A stretch of 64,000 nt of DNA from Natrinema mahii (GCA_000690595.2 JHUT02000001.1:682001-746000); one strand, 5' to 3'. Counted from the first letter of the stretch, positions 44,920 to 54,867 are shown. Made by a program: numbers and translations. The notes: generated by a model from the letters alone, not told the origin.

Positions 44920-45258
44920 TCAAAACAGTGATAGTTCGCCGGTCACACTATCGACACGGTCGTCCGCCGCCGGGCCGACCGCCAGCGCGGTGACGGTCCC
45001 GGGCTCGAGTTGGGTGTGGCCGGCGTCGCGGATGAGCCCGGTGGGAATCCCCTTTCGCTCGGCGATCTCGGAGAGTTCGTGAAGCTGGCGCTCGCTCTCG
45101 CCTTTCAGGACGACCTTCTTCTGGCCGCCTTCCTTCCACTGGTCCCGCAGTTGCCGATCGGCGTTCTCGTAGGCCGACAGCGACGCGTGGGCGACCTGTG
45201 CGGCGAGCTTTCCCTGTCCCATCCCGATGTCCGTGCGAGCGACGATGGCCTGTTTCAT
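44920..45258 (-). CDS. pth2: Peptidyl-tRNA hydrolase Pth2
   Basis: 112 residues. Recycles tRNA from peptidyl-tRNA dropped by ribosomes. The archaeal/eukaryotic type is shown by [83 protein letters not shown] about 27 nt upstream suits a leaderless start. Convergent with the EamA gene, 3 nt apart. Confidence 0.96.
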   Translation of the reverse strand: MKQAIVARTDIGMGQGKLAAQVAHASLSAYENADRQLRDQWKEGGQKKVVLKGESERQLHELSEIAERKGIPTGLIRDAGHTQLEPGTVTALAVGPAADDRVDSVTGELSLF

Positions 45259-45320
45259 GGCCGACTCGAGGACGCGAACGCCTTTAGCCGTACCTATCGA
45301 TCGCCACGGCCGGTGGCCGG

Positions 45321-46136
45321 TCAGTGGACGATCTCGCTGTCGCGGAAGTACTCCCGTTCGGTCCGCCTCGCCTCCGGCCCCGCCTCGACCAGCGTCGGTT
45401 CGTCGACCGACTCCGAGAACCGGTCGGGATCGGGCTCGACCCGCTCTATCATCGCCGAGAACACCGACCCCCGGCGGCCGCTCGCCGAGACGAAACCGCC
45501 GTACTCTCGCTCTTCGCGGGCGGTCTCGTCGGGGTCGGGGAACTCCTCGCGGATGATCTCGGCCCCCTGCTCGAGATACGTCGCCGCCCGCCGCTGGGAG
45601 TAATGACTCTCGTCGTAGTAGGTTTCGGCGTACTCCTCGTCGAGGTCGTCCGTGGAGTGTTCGGGCGACTCGTATCGGATCGCTTCGGTCGTCTTGTGCC
45701 CGTTGGCAAAGCGGATGTTGACCGTGAAACTGTCCGGATACCGGAGGACCAGCGGCGCGTACAGCATGTCCGTGATCGTGGCCTGCTGTTGGGCGCGCCA
45801 GGCTCCCTCGAGGTAGTACGCGGCGATCGCGCCGATGCGGTCGTCGCGGTCTCCCCGATGGTACGCCCGCGCGACCGCCTTGTAATCGTCGCCGACGATT
45901 CGTCGGAGCCGCCGCTTGAAGCTCTCGGCGGCGTGATCGAACTGTGCCTCGTAGGCGTCTAACACCGTTACTTCGGGATCGGCGAGCAGGTCCGCCTTCC
46001 GCTCCAGCGCGGCCGCGATAGTCAGCATGTTCTCGTGAAACACTCGCTCGGCCTCGAGATCGGGGAGCGGGATCCTGACCGCCCGCTGGTGTAGCACTTT
46101 CGTGTCCCCGTTGAATCGGCCCTGCCTCCCACTCAT
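45321..46136 (-). CDS. Protein of unknown function, 271 residues
   Basis: Soluble, charged and helical: [38 protein letters not shown], then [66 protein letters not shown], described in two parts. No catalytic motif recognised. GATTATAACG centred about 27 nt ahead of ATG 46136 is a clear TATA element. It may be read into the pth2 gene, 62 nt downstream, which also has its own promoter. Confidence 0.75.
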   Translation of the reverse strand: MSGRQGRFNGDTKVLHQRAVRIPLPDLEAERVFHENMLTIAAALERKADLLADPEVTVLDAYEAQFDHAAESFKRRLRRIVGDDYKAVARAYHRGDRDDRIGAIAAYYLEGAWRAQQQATITDMLYAPLVLRYPDSFTVNIRFANGHKTTEAIRYESPEHSTDDLDEEYAETYYDESHYSQRRAATYLEQGAEIIREEFPDPDETAREEREYGGFVSASGRRGSVFSAMIERVEPDPDRFSESVDEPTLVEAGPEARRTEREYFRDSEIVH

Positions 46137-46338
46137 GGACCCCCCTTCATCGTACAGCGTTATAATCGGTTAGGCCGTCCGTCCGAGGATTACAGGCGTT
46201 TGAATTGTATCAACGTCATAAATCATGTAAGCCGTTGGCTCGGCCGAGGGCCGCCAGCACCGGGGGACCGGACCGGGACCGCCCCGTCAGCGACGGCGGA
46301 CCGAGGACTTTAGGGTGCCGTGTTCGCTCCCTCTCGAT

Positions 46339-46953
46339 ATGATCCTCTCCGACGCGGACATCCTCGACCGACTCGAGGCCGGCGACCTCGTCGTCGAGCC
46401 GTTAGACGACCCGGAACTGCAGATCCAGCCTGCGAGCGTCGACCTCCGACTGGGACGGGAGTTTCTGGAGTTCCAGCGGACGAACATCCCCTGTATTCAT
46501 CCCAACTCCGAGGACGAAGTCGACGATTACGTCTCCGAGACCGTCGTCGACGAGGACGACGACTTCATCCTCCACCCGGGCGACTTCGTGCTGGGCACGA
46601 CCCACGAGCGCGTCGAGATCCCCGACGACCTGATCGCCCACGTCGAGGGACGGTCCTCGCTGGGCCGACTCGCCGTCGTCGTCCACGCCACCGCCGGCCT
46701 CTGTGATCCCGGCTATCGCGGCCAGATCACCCTCGAGCTGTCGAATCTGGGCTCTGCACCCGTCGCGCTCACGCCCGGCATGCGGATCTCCCAGCTCACC
46801 TTCACCGAACTCAAGACCGCGGCCGACCGGCCCTACGGGAGCGAGCGGGGCTCGAAGTATCAGGACCAGAGCGGGCCCCAGGCCTCCCGCATCGAGAGCG
46901 ACGACGAGTTCGGCGGCGACCAACTCGAGCGCGGGGGTTCGGACGACGAGTGA
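46339..46953 (+). CDS. dcd: dCTP deaminase
   Basis: Deaminates dCTP (possibly also hydrolysing it to dUMP), feeding thymidylate synthesis. 204 residues, trimeric dUTPase-like fold: [67 protein letters not shown] and the C-terminal lid [14 protein letters not shown] 25-residue acidic tail follows. ACTTTAGG about 28 nt upstream matches ATG 46339. Confidence 0.95.
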   Translation: MILSDADILDRLEAGDLVVEPLDDPELQIQPASVDLRLGREFLEFQRTNIPCIHPNSEDEVDDYVSETVVDEDDDFILHPGDFVLGTTHERVEIPDDLIAHVEGRSSLGRLAVVVHATAGLCDPGYRGQITLELSNLGSAPVALTPGMRISQLTFTELKTAADRPYGSERGSKYQDQSGPQASRIESDDEFGGDQLERGGSDDE

Positions 46954-47108
46954 GCGCGAGACTGGAACTCGATCGGCGCTCGAGCCGTCGAACGCCGTTT
47001 CGGTTCCGGTCGACTGACGACGAACCGTCCCCGATCGACCGCCCCGCGGATCACCGACCGGCCATTGCAGGCGCTACCGACTTATTGCGAGTCACGGTAG
47101 CGGACGAT

Positions 47109-47402
47109 ATGTGCGCCGTCTTTTCCGAGGACGACGTCGGCAAACCCGTCGAGAACGTCACCGGCGAGACCGTCGGCGTCGTCGCGGCGGTCGAGGGCGA
47201 CGTCGCCCGCGTCAAGCCCGATCCGTCGGCCGTCGAGTCGATCAAGTCCTCGCTCGGCTGGGAGAAAGGGGCCCGGTATCGCGTCGCGTTGGGTCGGAAC
47301 TCGGTCCGTGAGATCACTCCCGACGCGGTCCGACTCGAGGGCGAGCTGCCGACGGACCCGGACGCCGGGATCGGCGAGATCGGGAAGCGAGACCGCATGT
47401 GA
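47109..47402 (+). CDS. Small PRC-barrel-like protein (paralogue of 9907-10146)
   Basis: 97 residues: MCAVFSEDDVGKPVENVTGETVGVV gives the barrel start, PDPSAVESIKSSLGWEKG and REITPDAVRLEG complete it, matching the gene at 9907 in plan and in the IKSSLGW/IKSKLGW segment. GACTTATTG centred about 26 nt before ATG 47109 supports the start. Unknown function. Confidence 0.75.
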   Translation: MCAVFSEDDVGKPVENVTGETVGVVAAVEGDVARVKPDPSAVESIKSSLGWEKGARYRVALGRNSVREITPDAVRLEGELPTDPDAGIGEIGKRDRM

Positions 47403-47693
47403 CGGCCGATCCGACCGAACTGGCCGATCGAGACGCCGGCCTGTCGCTCGAGTCCGAGAGCGACGACGGCCGGAACGAGTCGGTGACTGCGCGGTGGCGC
47501 GCCCGCTCGGGTGCGCGCTCGCTGCGGGCGACGGTCGTCTCGGCCGCCGTTTCGGGGCTCGTCCCGGCCTGCGAGGGGAGCGTCGTCGGTGTCGGAACCG
47601 ACGCACGCGGGCCGGAAACTGCCTTTCCCGTCCGCCGGCGCCGTAATGGGCCGGGCGGACCACTAAGGTCGCTCTCGTGATACGCTCACCGGC

Positions 47694-48488
47694 ATGGACT
47701 GGACAGCCGAGGGAGCCGACGAGACCGGCGTCGACGTCGCCGGCCCGTCGGACGCCGATTCGATCGTGTTCGTACACGGCGCGATGTTCACCCGGAAGAT
47801 GTGGCTCCCCCAGACGCGAGCGCTTTCCGAGGAGTACCACACCGTCGCGCCCGATTTACCGGGCCACGGCACCCGCGCAGGCAAGCCGTTCCGGATGGAG
47901 CCGGCGATCGACGTCCTCGAGGGGGTCGTGGACCGACACACCGACGGCTCGGCGACGCTCGTCGGGCTCTCGCTGGGCGGCTACGCGGCGACGGAGTACG
48001 CCTATCGCCATCCCGACGCGGTCGACGGGCTGGTGCTGTCGGGCAGTAGCGTCAACCCGGTGAACACGATGGAACTCGGCACGCGGGTGACCGGCGGGGT
48101 GTCGCGGCTCCTGACCAAGCCCGACCTCGGGAAGCGGGCCGTCGAGAAACTCGCCACCCGCTGGGTGCGACAGCGAAACCTCCCGCCAGACATCGAGCGC
48201 GAGATCATCGACGCCGGCTTCTATCCCAAACAGTTCGGCGACGCGGGGCCGGACATCGCCGGTCGCGACGTTCGGGCTGCGCTCTCGACGTACCCGGGCT
48301 CGACGCTGCTACTCAACGGTGAGAACGACACACTCATGCGCCGGGGCGAGCGCGATCACGCCGCCGCAGCCCGGGACGGCCGGGTCGAAGTGCTGGCGGG
48401 AGCCGGCCACATCTGTAACCTCCACCGGCCCGAGACGTACACGGAACGGGTGCGGCGGTTCGCCCGGCAGACCGCTCGCGTTCGGTAG
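47694..48488 (+). CDS. Alpha/beta hydrolase
   Basis: 264 residues. Oxyanion region VFVHGAMFTRKMW, nucleophile elbow GLSLGGYAA, acid in NGENDTLM, and histidine in GAGHICNL. Esterase, lipase or carbon-carbon hydrolase activity cannot be told apart. CACTAAGG about 27 nt upstream fits ATG 47694. Its stop abuts the convergent stop of the BrkB gene. Confidence 0.9.
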   Translation: MDWTAEGADETGVDVAGPSDADSIVFVHGAMFTRKMWLPQTRALSEEYHTVAPDLPGHGTRAGKPFRMEPAIDVLEGVVDRHTDGSATLVGLSLGGYAATEYAYRHPDAVDGLVLSGSSVNPVNTMELGTRVTGGVSRLLTKPDLGKRAVEKLATRWVRQRNLPPDIEREIIDAGFYPKQFGDAGPDIAGRDVRAALSTYPGSTLLLNGENDTLMRRGERDHAAAARDGRVEVLAGAGHICNLHRPETYTERVRRFARQTARVR

Positions 48489-49793
48489 CTATCGACGGTC
48501 GCCGACCGCGTCGCGGAGCCGACCGGGGAGTCCGAGCAGGGAGACCCCGAAGCCGATCAGGACCATCAGGACGTAGAGCCCCAGCGTCGAGGTCCAGACG
48601 ACGAGCATCGCGAGGATCGCCCAACCCCCCTCGAGGAAGTAGAACGCGCCGATCGACATCGCCGTGCCGTAGAGCAAGACGAGGTACGGTCCCCAGTCGC
48701 GGGCGTGCCCGCGGCGGACTCGGCGACGGACGTAGCGTTTCAACTCGCTCTCGAGGGACTCCTTCCTGACGGTGCGGTCCTCGACGTCGGACTCGAAGTC
48801 GTCGACGCGATCGCGGAGTCGCTCGATCTCCTCGCGCAGCGCCGCCGGATCGTCGGCTCGATCGCGGGTTCGGGCGCTCGCGCTCGATTCGCGTGCGCGG
48901 TCGCTCGCGCGGTCCGTGGCTCCCTCGTCGGCGCCCGTGGCGTCGTCGGTCATCGCTTCTGTCGGAATCTGTCGTCGGCCGGGACTTTGTAGCTGCCGAT
49001 CCAGTTCACGGTCGGCGAGCACTGCGTTGACCACCGCCGCGAAGACGAGGATGATCGCGCCGACGTACAGCCAGACGAGGACGAGGAAGACGGCCCCCAG
49101 TGCGCCGTAGACCGCGTACTCCGACAGCAGACCGGCGTACAGCGAGAACGTCCGGCTCAGGACGAACCAGCCGACCGCGGCGATGACCGTCCCCGGCGCC
49201 GCCTCGCGGAGCCCCACGTTCGCGTCCGGGAAGATCACGTACAGCGGCAGGAAGGTGACGAACAGCCCCAGCACGACGAACAGCTGTCCCACGACCGCGA
49301 CCGCGATCGACACCTCGAGCCCCGGCAGGAACCGGACGACCAACTCGAGCGCCCCCAGGAGCGCGAGGCCGGCCGCGATGGCGATCGAGACGATCGTCGC
49401 ATCCCAGATCGTATCGAGCAGCGACTTCTCGCCGACCGTGCCGTAGACCTGCGAGAAGGCCCGGTCGAGACCTCGGAGAACGCGGCTCGAGCCCCACAGC
49501 AGGCCGAGAATACCGACGACGGTCGCCCCGCGCCGCCCAGTCTCGTCGGTGACGGCGTCGGCCAGCAGCGTCTGGGCCTGGACGGTGAGGATGTCGGTCG
49601 CGGCCGCTGAGAGCCGGTCCGCGAGCGCCTCGCCGCCGATCGACGCCGCGATCCCGAGCGCTAGCAACATGAGCGGCACCAGCGAGAGAAACCCGTAGAA
49701 GGCGACGCCGGCCGCCAGCAGGGTCAACTGCTGGGCCCTCGCGAGCCGAAGGACCCGTCTCGTCAGAGCCACCCCTCGTCCCCGATCGATCAC
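48489..49793 (-). CDS. YihY/BrkB-family membrane protein with coiled-coil extension
   Basis: 434 residues. Residues 1-265 are the six-helix YihY core (LTLLAAGVAFYGFLSLVPLMLLALG, LLWGSSRVLRGLDRAFSQVYG, ALGAVFLVLVWLYVGAIILVFAAVVNAVL). Then come a charged, disordered stretch and a coiled coil (LREEIERLRDRVDDFESDVEDRTV), then two more hydrophobic helices. The extension is not in bacterial YihY. Starts at GTG 49793, about 27 nt after ATTACATATTGG. Transport role unproven. Confidence 0.86.
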   Translation of the reverse strand: MIDRGRGVALTRRVLRLARAQQLTLLAAGVAFYGFLSLVPLMLLALGIAASIGGEALADRLSAAATDILTVQAQTLLADAVTDETGRRGATVVGILGLLWGSSRVLRGLDRAFSQVYGTVGEKSLLDTIWDATIVSIAIAAGLALLGALELVVRFLPGLEVSIAVAVVGQLFVVLGLFVTFLPLYVIFPDANVGLREAAPGTVIAAVGWFVLSRTFSLYAGLLSEYAVYGALGAVFLVLVWLYVGAIILVFAAVVNAVLADRELDRQLQSPGRRQIPTEAMTDDATGADEGATDRASDRARESSASARTRDRADDPAALREEIERLRDRVDDFESDVEDRTVRKESLESELKRYVRRRVRRGHARDWGPYLVLLYGTAMSIGAFYFLEGGWAILAMLVVWTSTLGLYVLMVLIGFGVSLLGLPGRLRDAVGDRR

Positions 49794-50024
49794 GGCTCGC
49801 CGTTCGGGATACCACCCAATATGTAATTACAGCACACGGGTTCCCAACGGGCTGTTACGTCGGAACGGCCGAGCCGTACCCTCCACTTGGCGCGGGCCGT
49901 CGTGCTGTAGCGGCCGGTTTCGAGCGCGGCGGTCGATAGCGCGCCGCTATCGATCGTGCGCCGTCGTTTCGCGACGTTCACGCGGACGATGAGGTTCTTT
50001 ATGTCGGCCGTTCAACGCCATCGC

Positions 50025-50225
50025 ATGGAGCAGCGACGCTGTCCCGACTGCGGCGTGACGATGAAAGAGACTACCGTCCGCGATACCGAGGGGATGCGCC
50101 TGTCGATCACGACCGGGAAACGTGACGGGCTGTTAGGCAAGATGGGTGTCCGGAACACGGCGAAAGTACAGGGCGTCTGCTGTCCCGAGTGCGGGCTCGT
50201 TCGCCTCTACGCCGACCTCGAGTGA
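50025..50225 (+). CDS. Zinc-ribbon miniprotein, 66 residues
   Basis: MEQRRCPDCGVTMKETTVRD ... CCPECGLVRLYADLE: two CxxC knuckles flank a basic middle. TTTATGTC at about 49998-50005 puts the start of transcription at ATG 50025, ruling against ATG 49956 upstream. Typical of haloarchaeal small zinc proteins of unknown role. Confidence 0.75.
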   Translation: MEQRRCPDCGVTMKETTVRDTEGMRLSITTGKRDGLLGKMGVRNTAKVQGVCCPECGLVRLYADLE

Positions 50226-50437
50226 GCAGCGTCGAGGCCTGCTCGAGTGTCCGGATCCCGCTGTCGACACGCGGATGAGATCGCTTTCGCAGCCGTTCCG
50301 ACGCCTGGCCAGCCGTCAGAAAACGGTCCATCGGGTCGGTCGGCCCACAGCACCGACAGGAGCCGCGTCGATCTCGGGTCGGCTCCTCGACTGTAGCACC
50401 GGCTCAGTGACGGTACAACGCCGCGGTAAAAATCGGA

Positions 50438-50719
50438 TCAGCTGGGTCGACCGGCCTGCCGGTCGTCGGTCTCCGGCTCCGAGCGGGGCCGTTCTCGGTA
50501 GGTGTTGCGACCGAGCATCGAGTTCATCGGGCACTGCTGCGTGCGAGCCGTGATCGTCAGCACCGCCCCGACGACGAGTGCGAGGACGGCGAGTGCAATC
50601 CCGAGGGTCCCGGCAGCGATCGAGAACAATCCAGCGAGGGCGGCGATCCCGACGACCAGTAGTACCGGACCGACGAGGAGTCGAGTCCTGCGGTCGTATC
50701 CACCGACGTTTTTTTCCAT
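50438..50719 (-). CDS. DUF2892 (YgaP-like) membrane protein
   Basis: 93 residues. MEKNVGGYDRRTRLLVGPVLLVVGIAALAG, a second helix (GIALAVLALVVGAVLTI), then TQQCPMNSMLGRNTY, the family's conserved C-P-x-N tail; a variable charged end follows. These domains often accompany rhodanese or stress proteins. TATATAAC-like bases near 50755 provide the promoter. Confidence 0.85.
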   Translation of the reverse strand: MEKNVGGYDRRTRLLVGPVLLVVGIAALAGLFSIAAGTLGIALAVLALVVGAVLTITARTQQCPMNSMLGRNTYRERPRSEPETDDRQAGRPS

Positions 50720-50781
50720 GGTTTCTGTCACCGTATACTCATACGGCAGCTGACTATATAACGTATGCATATCGTTCATCG

Positions 50782-50949
50782 ATGCAATCAGTCGTTGCTG
50801 ACGTTCGGTCGTGGCTCCGCCGCGTCGATCGGGTCGGCTCTCGTGTATTCTCGATGCAGGACTCGTCCGCTTCGCCGGCAATCAGTGCTTACGGCTCGGT
50901 GAAGACGCGCGCTCGGCGACTCACACGGCGCGCGGTGACGCCGGGCTAG
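50782..50949 (+). CDS. Possible basic small protein, 55 residues
   Basis: ATG 50782 lies about 25 nt after TATATAA (50755-50761). The frame ([20 protein letters not shown], then [21 protein letters not shown]) is unusually basic for a halophile. Its TAG shares the CTAG tetranucleotide with the stop of the convergent trm1 gene. The promoter argues for it, the composition against. Confidence 0.35.
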   Translation: MQSVVADVRSWLRRVDRVGSRVFSMQDSSASPAISAYGSVKTRARRLTRRAVTPG

Positions 50950-52061
50950 TCGAGACCGCCTTTCGTCGCCGCCCTGATCTCGCCGACGCTCGCGTCGGTT
51001 TTGAACGTCGTCCCGCCGTAGTGGGCCCGGGAGGCGGCGTGGCCCGCCTCGCGCAGGTCGGCGAGGAACTCGTCCATCGCGTTCGCCGGCAGCCCCCAGT
51101 TCCGACAGAGCTTGTGTTGGTCGTAATGGGTCGGCGTGTCGAGTTCGGCCGCGAGCGTGTCACAGAGCTCGCGGGCCTCGGGCGCGGTGTCGAACGTATA
51201 GGGGATCTCGTCGCGAACCGCCCCGATGAACGACGAGTCCTGCACGGATCCGAGCCAGACCGGGCCGGCCGCGAGGACGCGGGTCCCGTCGCAGTGGGGA
51301 CAGCGCTCGAGCGGGTCGGCGATCAGCCCGGGGTCGGCCTCGCGGTAGAGACAGTCTTCACAGTGATAGAGGTGGCCTAACTCGTCGATCGCGGCGTCGG
51401 CCGCGGTGGCCTTGTGGGTCAGCTCGAGGTAGGTCCGAACGTAGTGGCTGGTCGCGTGGGTAAGCAGCGGTTCGACGCCGACATCGAACCGGGCCGCGCT
51501 GCGGGCCAGCGCCGAGACGAGGGTCCGGACGCCCATCTCCGCGTGATAGTCGGTGTTGCGGGGGATCGCGGAGTAGGAGCGCACGCCGCTGTTGAAGTGT
51601 GCGCCACACATCGGCGCGGTGTCGGTCGCGGTGACACAGACCAGATCCCGGCAGTTCGCGAACGCGGCGTCGGCAAACGGCATCGGCGTCCCGTAGGGAT
51701 CCAGATCGATCACGTCGAACGGCTCCTCGTGCATCAGCGCGTTGACGTTGCGGTGTTCGACCCGCCCCTCGCAGTCGTTTCGCTCGAGGTTGTCTTCCGC
51801 GAGTGCGACCGCTTCCTCGTCGACGTCACAGCAGGTCACGTCCCAGCCGTCGGCCGCGGCTCGAACCCCGCGGACGCCGCTTGCCGTCATCGCGTCGAGA
51901 TAGCTCTCGGCCCGCTCCTCGCGCTCGCGGTAGGCCCGCAGCGTCGCGATCGTCAGGTCTCGGTTCAGCTCCTGTCGCGGGTTGTAGAAGACCGCCTCCT
52001 CGATCCCCGCGGTCTGCTCGCCGGGGACCTCGAGGTCGACCCCGCCCTCGGTGACGCGCAT
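50946..52061 (-). CDS. trm1: tRNA (guanine(26)-N2)-dimethyltransferase Trm1
   Basis: 371 residues; methylates G26 of tRNAs with [34 protein letters not shown] at the start is diagnostic, followed by the SAM site ([26 protein letters not shown]), catalytic DLDPYGTP, and a zinc-like cluster [19 protein letters not shown] in the C-terminal domain. Start at MRVTEGG, 52061. Confidence 0.96.
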   Translation of the reverse strand: MRVTEGGVDLEVPGEQTAGIEEAVFYNPRQELNRDLTIATLRAYREREERAESYLDAMTASGVRGVRAAADGWDVTCCDVDEEAVALAEDNLERNDCEGRVEHRNVNALMHEEPFDVIDLDPYGTPMPFADAAFANCRDLVCVTATDTAPMCGAHFNSGVRSYSAIPRNTDYHAEMGVRTLVSALARSAARFDVGVEPLLTHATSHYVRTYLELTHKATAADAAIDELGHLYHCEDCLYREADPGLIADPLERCPHCDGTRVLAAGPVWLGSVQDSSFIGAVRDEIPYTFDTAPEARELCDTLAAELDTPTHYDQHKLCRNWGLPANAMDEFLADLREAGHAASRAHYGGTTFKTDASVGEIRAATKGGLD

Positions 52062-52182
52062 ACCACGTCTCGTGGGTAGCGGGCGAAAAGCGGTGTGGTC
52101 TCCCGCCGGCGGCCGATAGGGAGACGGCGGGCCGGCGGCGGACAACCAAACCGATTTTACAGTTCGGCGCACAGTCACGGAC

Positions 52183-52539
52183 GTGTCGGAGGCCAACCCC
52201 GTCGAGCGATGGCAGGCGAGTCTCGAGGAGACCGGCGAGCTGACGCCGGAGATCGTCGGGGCGATCACGCGGATCCACGGCGACCGCGGCGCCCGCGCCA
52301 TCGAGGCGGTCGGCGAGAATCGCGTGAAGTCCTATCGCGATTTCACCATCGTCGTCGGCTACGAGGACGAGTACATCGTCGAGGACGGCGGCTGTACCTG
52401 CAAGGACAGCGAGTACAACCTCGATGCCGACGACCCCACCGAGAAGTGCTGGCACTCGCTGGCCGTCGCCATCGCTCGCCGGGTCGGCCACGTCGACTAC
52501 CACGACATGTGGTACTCGGAGGTTCGCGAACTGCTTTGA
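52183..52539 (+). CDS. SWIM zinc-finger protein
   Basis: 118 residues. The SWIM motif appears as [21 protein letters not shown] (CxC, spacer, CxH, given in parts: CTC and CWH), near the C-terminus, after an alpha/beta start. SWIM domains bind DNA or protein. CGATTTTACAG about 27 nt before GTG 52183 fixes the start. It may be related to recombination or helicase partners seen elsewhere, but nothing here shows it. Confidence 0.84.
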   Translation: MSEANPVERWQASLEETGELTPEIVGAITRIHGDRGARAIEAVGENRVKSYRDFTIVVGYEDEYIVEDGGCTCKDSEYNLDADDPTEKCWHSLAVAIARRVGHVDYHDMWYSEVRELL

Positions 52540-52660
52540 TACCTCTCGGTTACTGTCCAGTCGGAGAGCAGCCGTAGTGAGCGAATCGGCGTGGCGGGTG
52601 TGGTGATTCCTGTTGGGATGCTGGCCGACCGCGTGTGGCCACTATCGTGTGGCCGAGCGG

Positions 52661-53860
52661 TCACTCGGACTCGTTACAGGCGGCGATGATGACCTCGGGG
52701 TCGTCGATCAGCCGATTCTCCATGTAGTTGCCTTTTCCCTTTCCGGCCCACTTGCGCTCCTGATCGATGATCGAGAGGAACTCGAGTTCCGAGAGGATAT
52801 CGCGAACCCGACGGAGCTTCAGGTGTTCCGAGCCGTCCCGATCGCAGAGACGTTTGTAGAGGTCGTACGCCTCGTTGGTCGTCACCGGCGCGTCGTCGCC
52901 CTCCTTTTGCTGGGTCAACAGCGCCATTGCCTCGAGGACGAGTTTCGCGTGACTGGGGCTCTTGGATATCAACTCGGCCAGCCGGCTGGTCTCCTCGCGC
53001 TCGTGTGCCTGATCGACGCAATCCTCAGTGACCGTCTCGAGGGCGTTCTCCTCGGCGATCTCACCCGCAAAGCGGAGGATGTCGATCGCCTTCCGTGCGT
53101 CACCGTGTTCGCGGGCCGCGAGCGCTGCAACGCGGGGAACGACGCCATCCTCGAGGACGCCCTCGTGAAACGCATCGGACCGTGAGCGCAGTATTTCCCG
53201 GATCTGGGTCGCATCGTACGGCGAGAAGACGTACTCGCGTTCACAGAGGCTCGATTTGATGCGCTCGTCCAGCGAGTCCTTGTACCGGACCTTGTTCGAG
53301 ATTCCGATAACGCCGACGGTACTCTCGGTGAGCTTGCCGGATTCGACCGCTCGAGAGAGCTGCATCAGGATGTCGTCGTCCTCGATCTTGTCGACTTCGT
53401 CTAAGATGATCAGGGCGACGTCGTAGCAGGTGTCGACGATGTGCCACAGGCGACGATAGTATTCGGCCGTACTCAGCCCCGAGTGCGGGATCGAGATGTC
53501 CGTCTCGGACTGATCGTTGAGTTGGTGGCTCGTGGACTGCACTGCCTGCGTTTCCGTCGACTCCTGGAGGCAGTCGACGTACGCGACGCCGATCGAGATG
53601 TCGTTGCCCTCCGCACGTTCGATCGCCTGATTCGTGATGAACTTCGAACACAGCGACTTCCCAGTTCCTGTCTTCCCGTACACGAGGACGTTGTTCGGCG
53701 TGTTTCCTCGAGTCGCCGGTTTGATCGCGTTCGCGAGATTCGTCAGTTCGTCCTCGCGGCCGATGATCCGATCGCCGTCGGGGAGGTGTGAGACCTGCAG
53801 CAACTCCTTGTTCCGAAAGATTTCGTTCTCGCTTCCGAAGTAGTCCGTCGAGTCCGACAT
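52661..53860 (-). CDS. orc1: Origin-recognition protein Orc1/Cdc6
   Basis: Replication initiator and helicase loader, 399 residues. AAA+ core: Walker A YGKTGTGKSLCSKF, Walker B LIILDEVDKIEDDD, sensor 1 GVIGISNKVRYKDSLDERIKSSL, sensor 2 region HGDARKAIDILRFAGEIAE, and a C-terminal winged helix (about 300-399) that should read the repeats upstream. It is directly beside a repeat-rich gene-free region of 1.2 kb, as haloarchaeal orc genes often are. Haloarchaea have many such paralogues, each pairing with its own origin. Confidence 0.95.
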   Translation of the reverse strand: MSDSTDYFGSENEIFRNKELLQVSHLPDGDRIIGREDELTNLANAIKPATRGNTPNNVLVYGKTGTGKSLCSKFITNQAIERAEGNDISIGVAYVDCLQESTETQAVQSTSHQLNDQSETDISIPHSGLSTAEYYRRLWHIVDTCYDVALIILDEVDKIEDDDILMQLSRAVESGKLTESTVGVIGISNKVRYKDSLDERIKSSLCEREYVFSPYDATQIREILRSRSDAFHEGVLEDGVVPRVAALAAREHGDARKAIDILRFAGEIAEENALETVTEDCVDQAHEREETSRLAELISKSPSHAKLVLEAMALLTQQKEGDDAPVTTNEAYDLYKRLCDRDGSEHLKLRRVRDILSELEFLSIIDQERKWAGKGKGNYMENRLIDDPEVIIAACNESE

Positions 53861-53887
53861 TCGGGTACCGGCGACTTTCGGCGTCGA

Positions 53888-53897
53888 CTACTTAACC
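53888..53897 (-). promoter_or_regulatory. Promoter of orc1/cdc6 with an adjacent ORB-like core
   Basis: On the minus strand GGTTAAGTAG is a TATA element about 32 nt before ATG 53860. A bare TGCCGCTGTAT core lies just upstream at 53912-53922, close enough for Orc1 binding to affect its own transcription. Confidence 0.5.
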
Positions 53898-53966
53898 GTT
53901 CGGGACCGGACTGCCGCTGTATAGTCTAAAATTCCCGTTCAGAGTCGACACATTCCGGGAAATCAC

Positions 53967-54018
53967 ACCCCAGAGTGCCGCTGTATCGGCCTAGTACTAC
54001 CCCTCAATGCCGCTGTAT
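53967..54018 (+). repeat. ORB-like elements 1 and 2
   Basis: Copies at 53967-53986 (ACCCCAGAGTGCCGCTGTAT) and 53999-54018 (ACCCCTCAATGCCGCTGTAT), same orientation, starts 32 bp apart, about three helical turns. Confidence 0.85.
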
Positions 54019-54090
54019 AGGGCTGTACTTGGCTGCGGTCGCCACTCCCGTCAAAGAACTGCAACCCTGTCGGAACCGAAACGGGTCGGA

Positions 54091-54190
54091 ACCCCGGAGT
54101 GCCGCTGTATGGACGCGCGTCCCTGGGTACGGCTGTGTAGCCGCTGCGAGACATCGTCACGTGGTGGCGAACCCCGGAGTGCCGCTGTAT
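54091..54190 (+). repeat. ORB-like elements 3 and 4
   Basis: Two identical copies, ACCCCGGAGTGCCGCTGTAT, at 54091-54110 and 54171-54190, starts 80 bp apart. Confidence 0.85.
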
Positions 54191-54370
54191 GGCACGGCAG
54201 CCGCGCGGCGACGGACGCGAACCGGACGGCGGCGAGTCGCCAGCGGTGTCCGCAGGGTCAGACGACCGTCGTCGGCGGGTTCCGGGTCGAGTCGGCGAAC
54301 CGGACGGATACCGTCTTTCCGCTGTATCGGATAAAAAGAGTTTCCATTGGACGTGAGCCGGTCGGTTTTC

Positions 54371-54422
54371 ACCCCTCGGTGCCGCTGTATGCGGAGACAC
54401 ACACCCCGCGTTGCCGCTGTAT
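54371..54422 (+). repeat. ORB-like elements 5 and 6
   Basis: Copies at 54371-54390 (ACCCCTCGGTGCCGCTGTAT) and 54403-54422 (ACCCCGCGTTGCCGCTGTAT), starts again 32 bp apart. A degenerate core TTCCGCTGTAT lies upstream at 54317-54327. Confidence 0.85.
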
Positions 54423-54453
54423 AGCTGTGGTGGTGGCCGTGGACTCGAAGTGG

Positions 54454-54540
54454 GGGTCGGATACCGACCCAGAGACCGGGCCGAGCCAACGAGAGATCGG
54501 GCCGAGCCAACGAGAGATCGGGCCGAACGAACGATAAGAC
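54454..54540 (+). repeat. Dyad and 21-bp tandem repeat inside the origin
   Basis: A 7-bp dyad GGGTCGG-ATA-CCGACCC at 54454-54470 is followed by two exact 21-bp repeats (54478-54498 and 54499-54519, beginning GGGCCGAGCCAACG) and a diverged third (54520-54540). Possibly a binding site or spacing element for initiation proteins. Confidence 0.75.
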
Positions 54541-54867
54541 ACGGTGCGACACCGGCTACGGAATTCGTACCGACCAGCAACGACCCCGACGTGGACCCAA
54601 CGATTCGGCCGAGAACAGCCCAAAAGCGACGATAGCGTTCGTCTCGAGCGGCGAAGACGCGTCCAAGGACAACTGGACGCCACCGCGTCCAAGATACTCA
54701 ATGAACGATTACACAGGACTCGTATATACTATTGGTGATTTTGATCGGTGTTGGATCCTCGGTGTCGGATCCGCGTTCGGCAGCGCACGTCAATCTGCGG
54801 GCAACACACGCCAATCCATGAACCGAAATTCGGGGATTTCTCGAGGAAGACGGAATCTCACGGATCG

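Noticed and set aside
47399-47680. A 93-codon plus-strand frame starting in the stop region of the preceding small gene
   Set aside because: No promoter, low-complexity composition with many Arg and Ser, and the true TATA element of the next gene lies inside it. The gap 47403-47693 otherwise shows nothing.
53967-54422. The repeated 20-mers as a CRISPR array
   Set aside because: Spacing is irregular (32, 92, 80, 200, 32 bp between starts), the repeat is short and one copy is inverted; no cas genes are near.
53963-54580. Several overlapping frames on both strands in the origin region
   Set aside because: They are generated by the repeated ORB and 21-bp elements and give repetitive peptides such as PLYR and GPSQREI without family resemblance.
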